A DNA stretch of 38,004 nucleotides, taken from NCBI GenBank assembly GCA_012841485.1, contig DUUU01000011.1, positions 1-38,004 on the forward strand. The letters are read 5' to 3'. Below the pieces are notes generated by a model. It saw nothing but the letters and a program-made list of their open reading frames with translations. It was not told the DNA's origin and did not search any database. Origin of the DNA: Armatimonadota bacterium (lineage in GTDB: Bacteria > Armatimonadota > JAAZEB01). Below, piece by piece: positions 6,437 to 17,007 of this stretch (position 1 is its first letter; the number at the start of each line of letters is the position of its first letter). The position numbers and the translations under genes are program-made.

Positions 6437-8029
6437 ATGAGGGTGAAACATGTGATCCTGGGGATGGCTGTCCTGCTCGCGGCGCATGGCGCGCCGGCGC
6501 CCGCGGCGCCCGATGCCCTCACCGAGGGACCGGGCAACGATACCGAGGCGGCGTGGTCGCCCGATGGCCGGCAGGTGGTCTTCCAATCCGATCGGAGAGG
6601 CGACCTGGATCTCTACGTGATGGATCTGGCGAGCCGGCGCGTGCGCCCCCTGGTCACCGGGCCCGGGCATGCCTGCTTCCCGGCGTGGTCGCCCGATGGC
6701 CAGTGGGTCGCCTACGCCTTTGCGCACTTCACGAAGACGGCGGTGCAAGGCATCGAGGATGGCTACAACCTCTTCGTGGTGCCTGCCGCGGGAGGGGAGC
6801 CCCGCCGGCTGACGCGCGGGCCATTTCGCGACTACACGCCCACTTTCAGCCGCGATGGACGCACGATCTACTTCTCCTCCACCCGGGGCGCGGAGCAGAG
6901 CAGCGTTGGCCTCTACCGCGTGCCCTTCGAGGGCGGCCAGCCGGAGCGGGTCCTGCATCATGACGCCAACGATGCCGCCCTCGTGCAGCCCGACCTCTCT
7001 CCCGATGGCCGATTGATCGCTGTCGGGCACATCGCCGGCTTCCGGGGGAACTGGTCGCTGCGCTTGCTGAGAACGGCGACGCCGGACGCGGAGTTCGCGC
7101 TCACCGAGCCGGATGCACCGCTCTACGGCCCGCGCTGGTCACCCGATGGGCGCCTGATCGCCTGCACCGGTTACCGGGTCGGAGATCCCGGCTGGGGAAT
7201 CTACCTGGTGGAAGTGCGCACGGGGAGCGCCGTTCGTCTCGACACGGGTCCGGGCAACTCGCGGAGCCCTGTCTGGTCTCCGGATGGCAAGGCGCTTCTC
7301 TTCGAAAACAACCGGACGGGCGCCTACAAGCTGTATCGGATGGCGGTGCCCCGTGTTCGCTTCCCGGCGGCAAAGGTGGAGCCGGTCCGCACGGATCCCC
7401 CCGTGTTTCAACTCGCCCTCGATGCCAGCACGGGCGCGGAGGTGAAGGACGCGAGCGTCGCGGGCAATCACGGTCGGGTGACTGGGACCGTGGGCCGCGA
7501 GGAGGGAGCCCTGCTCTTCACCGGCGAAGGCTCTATCACCGTGCCGCAGCCGAAGGGTTTCGATTTTGGCACGGGTGCTTTCTCGGTGCGTGTCGTCTTG
7601 ACCGTCGAGAAACACACCGACGCGCTGCGGATCGTGGCGGTGGGTGACTACCCCACGCATCACCTGGGCTGGCAGATCTACCTGGGCCCGGACAACCGCG
7701 CCTGGTTCAATGCCCGCGATCCGGGCGGTCTCTTCGTGGGCGCGGCCTCGGATGGCCCCGTGCCGGTTGGGCGTAAGGTGACCCTGGTAGGGGTTCGACA
7801 CGCATCCGGTCGGGTGGAGCTGCATCTTGACGGGCGTGTCCAGGCGAGCGCGGGAGCGGGTGCGGTGATGTCCTACCCTGCACCGACCCAGGTTCGGATC
7901 GGGTCGCAGTACAACGGGGCGAGCCCCTTTTCCGGCCGGCTGCACGAAATGGCGGTCTACCGGCGCCCGCTGACCGGCAGAGAAGGGGGAGCACCCACGC
8001 TGGCGGAGTTCCTCGGGGAGGCGAAGTGA
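6437..8029 (+). CDS. Secreted TolB-like beta-propeller with C-terminal LamG domain
   Basis: 530 residues from ATG 6437, with TAAGGAG upstream. A signal peptide (MRVKHVILGMAVLLAAHGAPAPA, ending near residue 24) predicts export. Residues 30-300 carry six PD40/WD40-like TolB repeats, for example AAWSPDGRQVVF, PAWSPDGQWVAY, PTFSRDGRTIYF, PDLSPDGRLIAV, PRWSPDGRLIAC and PVWSPDGKALLF. Residues 340-530 form a concanavalin-A/LamG-like module with GAFSVRVVL, GRVELHLDGRVQA and FSGRLHEMAVYRRPL. Propeller plus LamG suggests glycan or protein binding rather than catalysis; no active site was recognised. Its TGA overlaps the ATG of the next gene (TGATG), so the two are translationally coupled. A structured leader precedes it. 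Confidence 0.85.
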   Translation: MRVKHVILGMAVLLAAHGAPAPAAPDALTEGPGNDTEAAWSPDGRQVVFQSDRRGDLDLYVMDLASRRVRPLVTGPGHACFPAWSPDGQWVAYAFAHFTKTAVQGIEDGYNLFVVPAAGGEPRRLTRGPFRDYTPTFSRDGRTIYFSSTRGAEQSSVGLYRVPFEGGQPERVLHHDANDAALVQPDLSPDGRLIAVGHIAGFRGNWSLRLLRTATPDAEFALTEPDAPLYGPRWSPDGRLIACTGYRVGDPGWGIYLVEVRTGSAVRLDTGPGNSRSPVWSPDGKALLFENNRTGAYKLYRMAVPRVRFPAAKVEPVRTDPPVFQLALDASTGAEVKDASVAGNHGRVTGTVGREEGALLFTGEGSITVPQPKGFDFGTGAFSVRVVLTVEKHTDALRIVAVGDYPTHHLGWQIYLGPDNRAWFNARDPGGLFVGAASDGPVPVGRKVTLVGVRHASGRVELHLDGRVQASAGAGAVMSYPAPTQVRIGSQYNGASPFSGRLHEMAVYRRPLTGREGGAPTLAEFLGEAK

Positions 8030-9303
8030 TGGAAGCAAGAGCAAGCGTGAGCATCGCGAGAGTGGCCCGAGCGGCTGCCTGTGCCGTGGGGCTTCTCCTC
8101 TCGGGGGCGGCGGCCGATGGAGCCGAGCGCTTCGATGTGGCCGCCTGGGTGGATCACTTCGACTTCGCGGGCGTGCTGCAGGACAATCGCTACCTCTTCG
8201 ACTCGGAGACCGCCGAGGGGTGCGCGCGCATCCTGGACCATGTGCAGGAGGTGGGGGCGACCACCATCCTATGGCGCAACTGCGGCGGGGGCACGATGCG
8301 CTACCAGAGCCGGGTCGATTCGCACCATAACGATGGCGCCCTCGACAAGCGGCGGGTGCTTGGCAATCGCCCGGTGTGGGACTGGGTGCGCTATGGCGAC
8401 GCCGATCCGGACCTCATGCGCACCGCGTTCCGCCTGTGCAAGGAGCGCGGCCTGCGCCCTGGCGTCCACTGGCCCTTCGAAGAGACACACTGGCAGATTT
8501 GGACCATCGGCCGGTTCAACCTGGAGCACCCTCAGTTCTGGGGCCGGACCGCGGATGGCCGGCCCTGGTGGGGCCGGTGCAGCCTGGCCCACGAGGAGGT
8601 GATCCGGCATAAGCTCGCGCTCGTCGATGAGCTAATCGACCGGGGCATGGAAGTCCTTTTCATCGACTTCTTCCGCACCGGCGGGTGGAGCCCGGCCTAC
8701 GAGTATGTCGAGCCGGTGGTGAAGGCCTACCGCGAGCAGCACGGCGCCGAGCCGCCGGTGGACCATCGCGACCCGCGTTGGAAGCGGCATGTCGCTCGCT
8801 ACGTGACCGAGTTCCTGCGCCAGGTGCGCGGGCGCCTGAATGCCTCGGGCCGGAAGATCGAGCTGGCTGTCGGGATTCCGGGCATCGCTCCGCTGGCCAC
8901 ATCCGACACACTTGCCTTTGGCGCGGACTGGCGCGCCTGGGTGGATGAGGGCCTGATCGATACTCTGGTCATCAACACGCTGCACTGGGATGCGAACGAC
9001 CCGATGGGCAGCACTCGGGCGCTGGGCCGGGAAGTGATGCAGGCGGTCAACGGTCGTTGCCGCGTGCTGTGGCCCGTGCGAGCCTACGACTTTTCCGGCT
9101 ACGGCATGCCCTCTTACCGCAAGGCGCTCCCGCAAATGACCGACGCGCAGGTCGCGGCGCAGCTCACCGAGATGGCGTGGGAGGAGGGCGCGGCGGGTAT
9201 CAGCCTGGAGTGCGTGGACTACAACAACTATGGGCCGGAAACGCGCAAGGCGATGCGCGCGTTGGTGCAGGGAAAGTGCCGCCTGGTGCGTGAGAAGCGA
9301 TGA
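8029..9303 (+). CDS. Secreted TIM-barrel glycoside-hydrolase-like protein
   Basis: 424 residues from ATG 8029, which overlaps the previous TGA; an in-frame GTG at 8026 is a possible alternative. The N-terminus MEARASVSIARVARAAACAVGLLLSGAAADGA looks like a signal peptide. The mature part resembles glycosyl-hydrolase-like TIM barrels: GATTILWRNCGGG (about 77-88), a CKERGLRPGVHWPF strand (137-150), EVLFIDFFRTGG (208-219) with Asp213 at a strand end, and a late LVINTLHWDAND. Acidic residues at strand ends fit a retaining or inverting hydrolase, but no catalytic pair can be assigned by eye. GHL10-like is the closest guess. Coupling to the propeller/LamG protein suggests joint action on an external polymer. 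Confidence 0.72.
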   Translation: MEARASVSIARVARAAACAVGLLLSGAAADGAERFDVAAWVDHFDFAGVLQDNRYLFDSETAEGCARILDHVQEVGATTILWRNCGGGTMRYQSRVDSHHNDGALDKRRVLGNRPVWDWVRYGDADPDLMRTAFRLCKERGLRPGVHWPFEETHWQIWTIGRFNLEHPQFWGRTADGRPWWGRCSLAHEEVIRHKLALVDELIDRGMEVLFIDFFRTGGWSPAYEYVEPVVKAYREQHGAEPPVDHRDPRWKRHVARYVTEFLRQVRGRLNASGRKIELAVGIPGIAPLATSDTLAFGADWRAWVDEGLIDTLVINTLHWDANDPMGSTRALGREVMQAVNGRCRVLWPVRAYDFSGYGMPSYRKALPQMTDAQVAAQLTEMAWEEGAAGISLECVDYNNYGPETRKAMRALVQGKCRLVREKR

Positions 9304-9306
9304 CGT

Positions 9307-9352
9307 GGAAGGCGCGGCGGATCGCCCTCCTGCCCGATCCGCCGCGCCTTCC
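9307..9352. terminator. Bidirectional terminator between convergent genes
   Basis: Perfect 17-bp arms (9307-9323 and 9336-9352, GGAAGGCGCGGCGGATC and its complement) flank a 12-base loop. The stem starts 3 bases after the glycosidase-like stop and ends 5 bases before the thioredoxin stop codon, an ideal place to end both convergent transcripts. There is no long T-run on either side. Confidence 0.78.
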
Positions 9353-9357
9353 GCTCA

Positions 9358-9810
9358 CTAACCTACCTGGATGCGAGACCGCAGCCAGCGCAGGATCTGC
9401 CCCTTGGGCGCCGCGCCAACCATCTCATCAATCACCTGGCCGTCGCGGAAGAGCTTCAGCGCCGGGATTCCCTGGATCCCAAGGAGCGCCGCCACGCGCG
9501 GGTTCTCGTCCACGTCCAGCTTCACGACCTTTACCTGGCCGGCAAGCTCCTCCGCCAGCTGGTCGATAGTCGGTCCGAGCCTGCGGCAGGGCCCGCACCA
9601 CGGCGCCCAGCAATCCAGGAGCACCGGGACGGGCGCGCGCAACACCTCCGCCTCAAAGGTGGCATCTGTCACCGTCACCGGTCCGGCCGGCGGGGCAGTG
9701 AGCTCCGCGCCGCACCGCCCGCAGACCGGCGTCTTCCCGGCGGCTTCCGCCACCACCCGATTTCGCTGCTCGCATGCCGGGCACGCGAGGATGGTCTCCG
9801 TTGTTGCCAT
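9358..9810 (-). CDS. trxC: Thioredoxin with N-terminal zinc ribbon (TrxC-type)
   Basis: 150 residues from ATG 9808-9810. An in-frame GTG two codons upstream (9814-9816) has better spacing to GAGGAGGG, so the protein may start there. Residues 10-33 hold two CxxC pairs (CPAC, CGRC), the zinc ribbon typical of thioredoxin 2/TrxC. The thioredoxin fold follows, with LLDCWAPWCGPCRRLGP (active-site Cys72 and Cys75), VKLDVDENP and the cis-Pro segment GIQGIPALKLF. It should reduce cytoplasmic protein disulfides; the zinc ribbon in TrxC is linked to oxidative stress response. It is convergent with the glycosidase-like gene, with its own upstream region and no operon partner. Confidence 0.93.
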   Translation of the reverse strand: MATTETILACPACEQRNRVVAEAAGKTPVCGRCGAELTAPPAGPVTVTDATFEAEVLRAPVPVLLDCWAPWCGPCRRLGPTIDQLAEELAGQVKVVKLDVDENPRVAALLGIQGIPALKLFRDGQVIDEMVGAAPKGQILRWLRSRIQVG

Positions 9811-10452
9811 TGCCACTCTCTCATCCCTCCTCACAGGAATAGAGGCGTGCTCCTCGCCGAAAGATTCGCTGCCAGTTGGGATTCCGAGAGAAGGTCGATC
9901 CGGGCATCGAGACTCCTGGCCCGAATGCCAGACCTCTCGGGCTTCTCCCATCGCCTCGCGGGGGGCTCTGCCCCGGTCCCGAAGGGTCGCACAAACCGCT
10001 ACCACGCCTTGTCGAACCCTTTCACGGTTCCAGGTATTTTCTGGACGCGAGATCCAGGGTCATGAGACCCTGGGCTGTGCTGTTGGACGCCTTCGGCGTT
10101 CTCTGCGAGGCCCACGCGCTCGCCCCCCTTCCCTGTGGGCGGCGAGGGGCTGGAGGGTAGGGAAGGGGCCGGGGATTAGGTCAGCCGTGCCTGGCCCCTT
10201 CATCCGTGGTACCGATGCCGGCACGCGACCGGGGAGATCGCCGGATCCCGCGCTCGAGGTTCGAAGACCGCCAGGAGAGAGCGGGCAACCGTCCGGATCT
10301 CCCTTGCTCAAACATGGGCTTGACAGCCGCCCTACCGTGTGGTAAGCTCTGCCATCAGAGCCCATCGGGGCGCTGCCCCAGAACGAGTCGTGGTGTGGGG
10401 GGCCGATGCCGCGAGGGCCATGGATCGGCCGGCCTCCTGGAGGGCGCCAGTC
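9811..10452. other. Intergenic region with pilin promoter
   Basis: 642 bases between the thioredoxin gene and the first H-X9-DG pilin. No gene is supported. It holds a perfect CCAGGGTC/GACCCTGG hairpin with loop ATGA (10054-10073), a set of mutually exclusive stems (10125-10134 with 10159-10168, and 10163-10170 with 10194-10201) and the sigma70-like promoter at 10320-10348. Two small hairpins follow the -10 box: CTCTG/CAGAG at 10347-10360 and GGGGC/GCCCC at 10367-10379. Confidence 0.55.
10320..10348 (+). promoter_or_regulatory. Sigma70-type promoter of H-X9-DG pilin A
   Basis: TTGACA (10320-10325), a 17-base spacer, then TAAGCT (10343-10348). The -35 box is perfect and the -10 box matches four of six consensus positions. 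It would give a leader of roughly 100 bases before ATG 10453. The other three H-X9-DG pilin genes here have comparable promoters at similar distances, which strengthens the call. Confidence 0.62.
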
Positions 10453-11175
10453 ATGAGACGACACGGGTTCACTCTAATTGAGTTGCTCGTCGTGATCGCA
10501 ATCATCGCGATCCTCGCTGCGATCCTCTTCCCGGTCTTTGCCCGGGCGCGCGAGAATGCGAGAAAGGCGACCTGCCAGTCTAACCTGAAGCAAATCGGCA
10601 CAGCCACGCGGATGTACCTTCAGGACTACGATGAGACGTACATGGTCGCGTTGATGATCTGCCCGGGCACTCCCGGGCGTATCGTGGGAGGGCGCTACTA
10701 CATTCCAGAATTGGTGGCACCCTACTGCAAGAACGACAAGGTATGGCTCTGCCCCAGCGACTCGGCGCGGGGATGGCCATCGGCGCCCGGGCAGGATGCT
10801 GTTCAACCGTACCTGCGAGTCTCCTACGGCTTCAATCTCCAGCCCGGGCCCCAAACCCCCAGCACCAATTCCGTGCTGTTTGGCATCGCCGGGCGTAGCG
10901 AGACACTCGTCGCGAACCCGGCCGAGACGCCGTTGTGGGTGGATAGCACCAGTATTGGAGCTTCAAGTCTCCACGTGGTCGCCCCCAATGCGTTTACCGC
11001 GTGGACGAGTGATACCGCCGGCTTCGGCAACGACGTCTACCTGGCGGGCGATGTGCGCCACAACGAGGGCGTCAACATCTGCTTCCACGACGGTCACGTG
11101 AAATGGGTGAAGGTCAACAGCAAGAACCAGGAGTATGTGAACCGGATGGAGACCTGGACTGTCGAGGCAGACTGA
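10453..11175 (+). CDS. Type IV pilin-like protein, H-X9-DG family (A)
   Basis: 240 residues from ATG 10453, which gives a 5-residue leader MRRHG before [25 protein letters not shown] is upstream. Gly(-1), Phe(+1) and Glu(+5) are intact, then comes [19 protein letters not shown] followed by LKQIG, the N-terminal signature of this pilin-like group. The exported domain has WLCPSDSA and a C-terminal block [18 protein letters not shown], in which His and DG are nine residues apart (H-X9-DG). Such proteins are abundant in Armatimonadota and Planctomycetes and their role is unclear; they may be pilus tips, adhesins or surface proteins. It is monocistronic, with its own promoter, and is followed by a hairpin and then a sialidase-like gene. 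Confidence 0.88.
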   Translation: MRRHGFTLIELLVVIAIIAILAAILFPVFARARENARKATCQSNLKQIGTATRMYLQDYDETYMVALMICPGTPGRIVGGRYYIPELVAPYCKNDKVWLCPSDSARGWPSAPGQDAVQPYLRVSYGFNLQPGPQTPSTNSVLFGIAGRSETLVANPAETPLWVDSTSIGASSLHVVAPNAFTAWTSDTAGFGNDVYLAGDVRHNEGVNICFHDGHVKWVKVNSKNQEYVNRMETWTVEAD

Positions 11176-11193
11176 CCCGGATGGGGATCCGGG
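11176..11193 (+). terminator. Hairpin directly after pilin A stop
   Basis: CCCGGAT/ATCCGGG, a perfect 7-bp stem with a GGGG loop, starting on the base after the stop codon. No T-run follows, so it may end transcription weakly or protect the 3' end of the pilin mRNA. Confidence 0.35.
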
Positions 11194-11277
11194 CGGAAGA
11201 ACCACCTGCCGGTCTGAGCGGGCCGCGCCCTGCCGGCATGGCACGCCAGGAGATACGGCGCGGCCTGGAGCGAGGCG

Positions 11278-12423
11278 ATGATGAGCTATCCGTACATCTG
11301 CTCCTGCCTATCGGCATCCTGCGTGGGTGCCCTGGGGACGCCTGGAGAGGGGTCCTTGCCCGCGGTGGTTGAGGAAGAGGGGCTCATCAAGACGCGCCTC
11401 CTCCCGCCGGGCCCGGGCAACCCCCGGAACTCCGAGGGCGCCTTCGGTCAGCTCAAGGATGGGCGGGTGCTCTTCGTCTACACCCATTTCACCGGCGGGG
11501 GAGGGGATAACGCGACCGCACACCTCGCCGGACGCATCTCCTCGGATGGCGGGCGTACCTGGAGCCATGACGACGTGGTGATCCTCGCCAACGAGGGTGA
11601 GATGAACGTGATGTCCGTCTCGCTGCTGCGCCTGCACAGCGGCGCTATCGCCCTCTTCTACCTGCGAAAGAACTCGGAACACGACTGCCACCTCTACATG
11701 CGTCTCTCCACAGATGAAGCGTGCTCCTGGGGCGAGCCGGTCCTTTGTACCCCCGGCCCCGGCTACTACGTCGTCAACAACGACCGTGTGATCCAGCTTC
11801 AGAGCGGCCGGCTGGTCGTTCCGGCGTCGCTCCACACGCGCGAGGGGGTATCCGGGTTCGCTCCAGGGGTTGCCATGTGCTATCTGTCGGATGACGGAGG
11901 CAAGACATGGCGCCGGAGCGAGACACTCTTGCCCGCTCCGGAAGGGAGCCGCTCCGGGTTGCAGGAGCCGGGCATCGTCGAACTGCGCGACGGGCGAGTG
12001 ATGATGCTGTGCCGCACCGACCAGGGGTGCCAGATGCGTTCCTGGTCCAGTGACGGCGGGGAGACCTGGACTGCCCCCGAGCGCACGGAGCTCCTCTCTC
12101 CCGTCTCGCCCGCCACCGTGAAGCGCATCCCGAAGACGGGCGACCTCCTGCTGGTATGGAACGACCACCGCGACATCGACCCGGCGCTGCAGGGCAAGCG
12201 CACCCCCCTGCGCGCCGCCCTCTCGCGTGACGAGGGGGTGTCGTGGGAAAACACGAAGAGCATCGAGGAAGACCCCGAGGGCTGGTTCTGCTACACGGCG
12301 ATGGAGTTTGTGGGCGACCAGGTGCTCCTGGCCTACTGCGCGACGACCACCGGGCTACCGCACCTCAGCCGGACGCAGATCACCCGCTTTCCCGTGGAGT
12401 GGCTGTACATCCCCCGGCCATAG
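11278..12423 (+). CDS. Sialidase / BNR-repeat exo-glycosidase-like six-bladed propeller
   Basis: Up to 381 residues. Asp-box repeats SSDGGRTW, STDEACSW, SDDGGKTW, SSDGGETW and SRDEGVSW mark a sialidase-fold propeller, and the opening GNPRNSEGAFGQLKDGRVLF is typical of bacterial sialidase-like proteins of the exo-alpha-sialidase group. The first 26 residues (MMSYPYICSCLSASCVGAL...) look unlike the family. A TTG at 11356 with GGAGAGG upstream, or GTG 11365, would start the protein just before the conserved domain and may be the true start. In either case no convincing signal peptide is seen, which is odd for a glycosidase. Substrate is unknown; many relatives do not act on sialic acid. Confidence 0.82.
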   Translation: MMSYPYICSCLSASCVGALGTPGEGSLPAVVEEEGLIKTRLLPPGPGNPRNSEGAFGQLKDGRVLFVYTHFTGGGGDNATAHLAGRISSDGGRTWSHDDVVILANEGEMNVMSVSLLRLHSGAIALFYLRKNSEHDCHLYMRLSTDEACSWGEPVLCTPGPGYYVVNNDRVIQLQSGRLVVPASLHTREGVSGFAPGVAMCYLSDDGGKTWRRSETLLPAPEGSRSGLQEPGIVELRDGRVMMLCRTDQGCQMRSWSSDGGETWTAPERTELLSPVSPATVKRIPKTGDLLLVWNDHRDIDPALQGKRTPLRAALSRDEGVSWENTKSIEEDPEGWFCYTAMEFVGDQVLLAYCATTTGLPHLSRTQITRFPVEWLYIPRP

Positions 12424-12544
12424 GGCAGCGTCGCCCGGGGAGAGGGCACAGGCGTTCGCATCTTGCCGCGAGCGGCGTGATGCCGGCGTGCTCAATGCCA
12501 CACGGACTATCTGCACGCGGCATTGGCCATCGCGTCTGGCTCTT

Positions 12545-12970
12545 TCACGGTTTCCCGGGCCGGGATTCGACTGGCCTTTCGTGCCGCAGAGCGCGCGAGA
12601 GGCGCTCGAGGGTTTGGCGCAGGAATCCTCCCTCGCGGGCGGCCTGCACGGCGCCGAGGGGTGGCTTGTCTGCCGTCTCGGGGTCTGATGCTGGCGGCGG
12701 GGGGGGCTCCTCCGAGGTCTGAATCAGGATCTCCCCGGGTTGCACCCATCCCAGCCGGCGCGCCTCCACCTCGATCCCCTTGGGAGTCTTCAGCACGGCG
12801 ATCCGCCGCCGCAGGGCATCATTTTGCGCTTCTACCGCCGCGACTTCAGCGGAGAGACGGCGAATCGCCGCCACCTCTTCGCGGTCTAGCAGGTAGGGGC
12901 GCAGTGCCGCGCAGGTGAGCCAGACCAGTGCTGCCGCCGCGCCGAGGCAGAGGAAGAGGCGCTTGGCCAT
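12545..12970 (-). CDS. FtsB/DivIC-like septum formation protein
   Basis: 141 residues from ATG 12968-12970. A single membrane helix (LFLCLGAAAALVWLTCAAL, about residues 5-23) is followed by a coiled coil (DREEVAAIRRLSAEVAAVEAQ, about 30-60), then KTPKGIEVEARRLGWVQPGE, which matches the end of FtsB/DivIC domains, and a Pro-rich tail (EEPPPPPASDPE) with a charged C-terminus. FtsB is a bitopic member of the FtsQLB divisome complex. The frame extends upstream to GTG 13061-13063, adding an Arg-rich cytoplasmic stretch with a weak ribosome site; either start is possible. It lies downstream of eno and pyk on the same strand, and eno-ftsB proximity is common in bacteria, which supports the assignment. 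The tail is longer than in E. coli FtsB. Confidence 0.75.
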   Translation of the reverse strand: MAKRLFLCLGAAAALVWLTCAALRPYLLDREEVAAIRRLSAEVAAVEAQNDALRRRIAVLKTPKGIEVEARRLGWVQPGEILIQTSEEPPPPPASDPETADKPPLGAVQAAREGGFLRQTLERLSRALRHERPVESRPGKP

Positions 12971-13251
12971 CCGCCACAGCCGTCTGATCCGAGGATTCCC
13001 GGAGCGGCGCGCCTTTCGCTGGATTAGGAGTGGCTCATGCTCTCTACCTGGAGGTTGTCTCACCTGCTCGTACCATTCGCAACTGAAAATGGGTGTGTGT
13101 CGCAGGCGGTCCGACAGAGCCGAGCATCAGAGCCCCTGCGCCGCGAACCGCGCGCGCTTCCCTGCCGCGTTCAGCGGGGGGAAACACGCTCCCGAAGGGG
13201 CATGAATCTCTCCCGCTACTGCGGTCCGATATCCATAGGCTTGAGTTGTTC

Positions 13252-14661
13252 CTACACCCTTTCCACTTTGATCAGGTTGGTGTGCCCCGGGGTGCCGATC
13301 GGTACCCCGGCTGAGATGAGGATCAGGTCTCCCCGCTTTACCAAACCCGTCGCCAGCGAGACGGTCACCGCTTCTCGCAGCATTTCATCGGTGGTGCCCA
13401 CCGGACTGGAGAGCATGGGCTTGACGCCCCACGTCAACGCGAGGCGTTGCACCGTCTCGGGAAGGTGCGAAACGGCGATGATGGGGCAGATGGGCCGGTA
13501 TTTCGCTACCATGCGCGCGGTGTAGCCGGAAGCGGTCGACGGCACGATGGCGGCCACCTTCAGATCCAGGGCCATCGCGCGGATCGCCTCGCCGATCGCA
13601 TCCGTGACATCCTGTGCCACGGTATCCTTGTGTTCCTGTAGGGTACGCTGGTAGCGCTCCGATTCCTCGGTGCGCACGGCGATGCGGTGCATCATCTGCA
13701 CCGTCTCGACAGCGAAACGCCCGGTAGCGGTCTCTCGGGAGAGCATCACGCAGTCGGTGCCGTCGAAGATGGCGTTGGCGACATCCGTGACCTCCGCGCG
13801 CGTGGGGCGCGGGCGGTCGTGCATCGAGTCGAGCATCTCCGTGGCGGTGATAACCGGCTTGGCCTGAGCGTTGCAGCGGGCAATGATCCGTTTCTGGATG
13901 ATCGGCACTTCGTCGATGGAGACTTCGATGCCCAGGTCGCCGCGGGCCACCATGGCGCCATCAGCGGCCTCCAGGATCGCGTCGAGATTCCTCACCGCCT
14001 CATGCTTCTCGATCTTGGCCAGGATGGGGATCCGCACGCCTCGCGCGGCCATTCGCTCGCGCAGCCGCGCCAGGTCCTCTGCCCTGCGGATGAATGACGC
14101 TGCCACCCAGTCTACCCCGTGGTCGATGCCAAAATCGAGGTCCTCCAGATCCTTGGGCGTGATTGGATCAATGCTGAGGGAGACATCCGGCACGTTGAGC
14201 CCTTTGTTGCTGCTCAAGCGGCCGCCCGTGCGAACGACGCAGCGTATCTCCGTCTCGGTGGTCTCGGTCACGTTGAGCTCGATGATGCCGTCGTTCAGGA
14301 AGAGGCGGTTGCCAGGCGAGAGGCTGGCCGGAAGGTCCTCGATGGGGACCGACGCACACCGCTCGTTGCCAACGATATCGCGTGTGGTGAGCGTGAACGG
14401 CTGGCCCGGCACGAGGGTGACTTCGCCGGCCATCTCGCCGATGCGCAGCTTCGGCCCGGAGAGGTCCTGGAGGATGGCGACCGGCTTCCCGAGGCGCTTG
14501 GCGATCTCTCGGATCGTCCGAATGTTCTGGGCGTGCTCCTCATGCGTGCCGTGCGAGAAGTTGAGGCGGGCGACATCCATCCCTTCCCGGATCAGGCGCT
14601 CCAGAATATCCGGGCAACTGGAGGCCGGGCCGATGGTGCAGACTATCTTCGTACGGCGCAT
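13252..14661 (-). CDS. pyk: Pyruvate kinase
   Basis: 469 residues from ATG 14659-14661, with GGGGGAG upstream. It begins MRRTKIVCTIGPASS and carries the main pyruvate kinase motifs: RLNFSHG (32-38), DLSGPKLRIG (66-75), ILAKIEKHEA with catalytic Lys216 and metal ligand Glu218, MVARGDLG with Asp242, and TATEMLDSM then PRPTRAEVTDVANAIFDG. It makes ATP and pyruvate from phosphoenolpyruvate in the cytoplasm. The C-terminal domain is present (VAAIVPSTASGYTARMVAKYRP ... GDLILISAGVPIG). Small oddities are MLSRETATG, where the family usually has LSGETA, and Glu instead of Gln in TATEML. It lies 218 bases downstream of enolase, the preceding glycolytic step, on the same strand. Confidence 0.96.
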   Translation of the reverse strand: MRRTKIVCTIGPASSCPDILERLIREGMDVARLNFSHGTHEEHAQNIRTIREIAKRLGKPVAILQDLSGPKLRIGEMAGEVTLVPGQPFTLTTRDIVGNERCASVPIEDLPASLSPGNRLFLNDGIIELNVTETTETEIRCVVRTGGRLSSNKGLNVPDVSLSIDPITPKDLEDLDFGIDHGVDWVAASFIRRAEDLARLRERMAARGVRIPILAKIEKHEAVRNLDAILEAADGAMVARGDLGIEVSIDEVPIIQKRIIARCNAQAKPVITATEMLDSMHDRPRPTRAEVTDVANAIFDGTDCVMLSRETATGRFAVETVQMMHRIAVRTEESERYQRTLQEHKDTVAQDVTDAIGEAIRAMALDLKVAAIVPSTASGYTARMVAKYRPICPIIAVSHLPETVQRLALTWGVKPMLSSPVGTTDEMLREAVTVSLATGLVKRGDLILISAGVPIGTPGHTNLIKVERV

Positions 14662-14879
14662 GTTTCTCCCCCTCGGGGCTGGGATGGGAACGCGGGCGTG
14701 TGGGAAGGCCACGCCCCCTCCTGGCGGGGTCCACACGATGGTCGGACGCGATCCATGCGTCGTTCATCCTGGCCCTGCTGCTCCCCAACCGGATAGAGTG
14801 CGGATCCCTGCGTACCGAACGGGATGGCCGGAGCCTGGAGCACTGCCCCGGGCTCGGGCCACCCCGCGATTGTTACAGA

Positions 14880-17004
<2,125 letters not shown>

Positions 17005-17007
17005 CGA

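Noticed and set aside
10125..10201. Mutually exclusive stems (CCCCTTCCCT/AGGGAAGGGG and AAGGGGCC/GGCCCCTT) like an attenuator
   Set aside because: They lie upstream of the predicted pilin A promoter at 10320, so they would not be in that transcript unless an earlier start exists.
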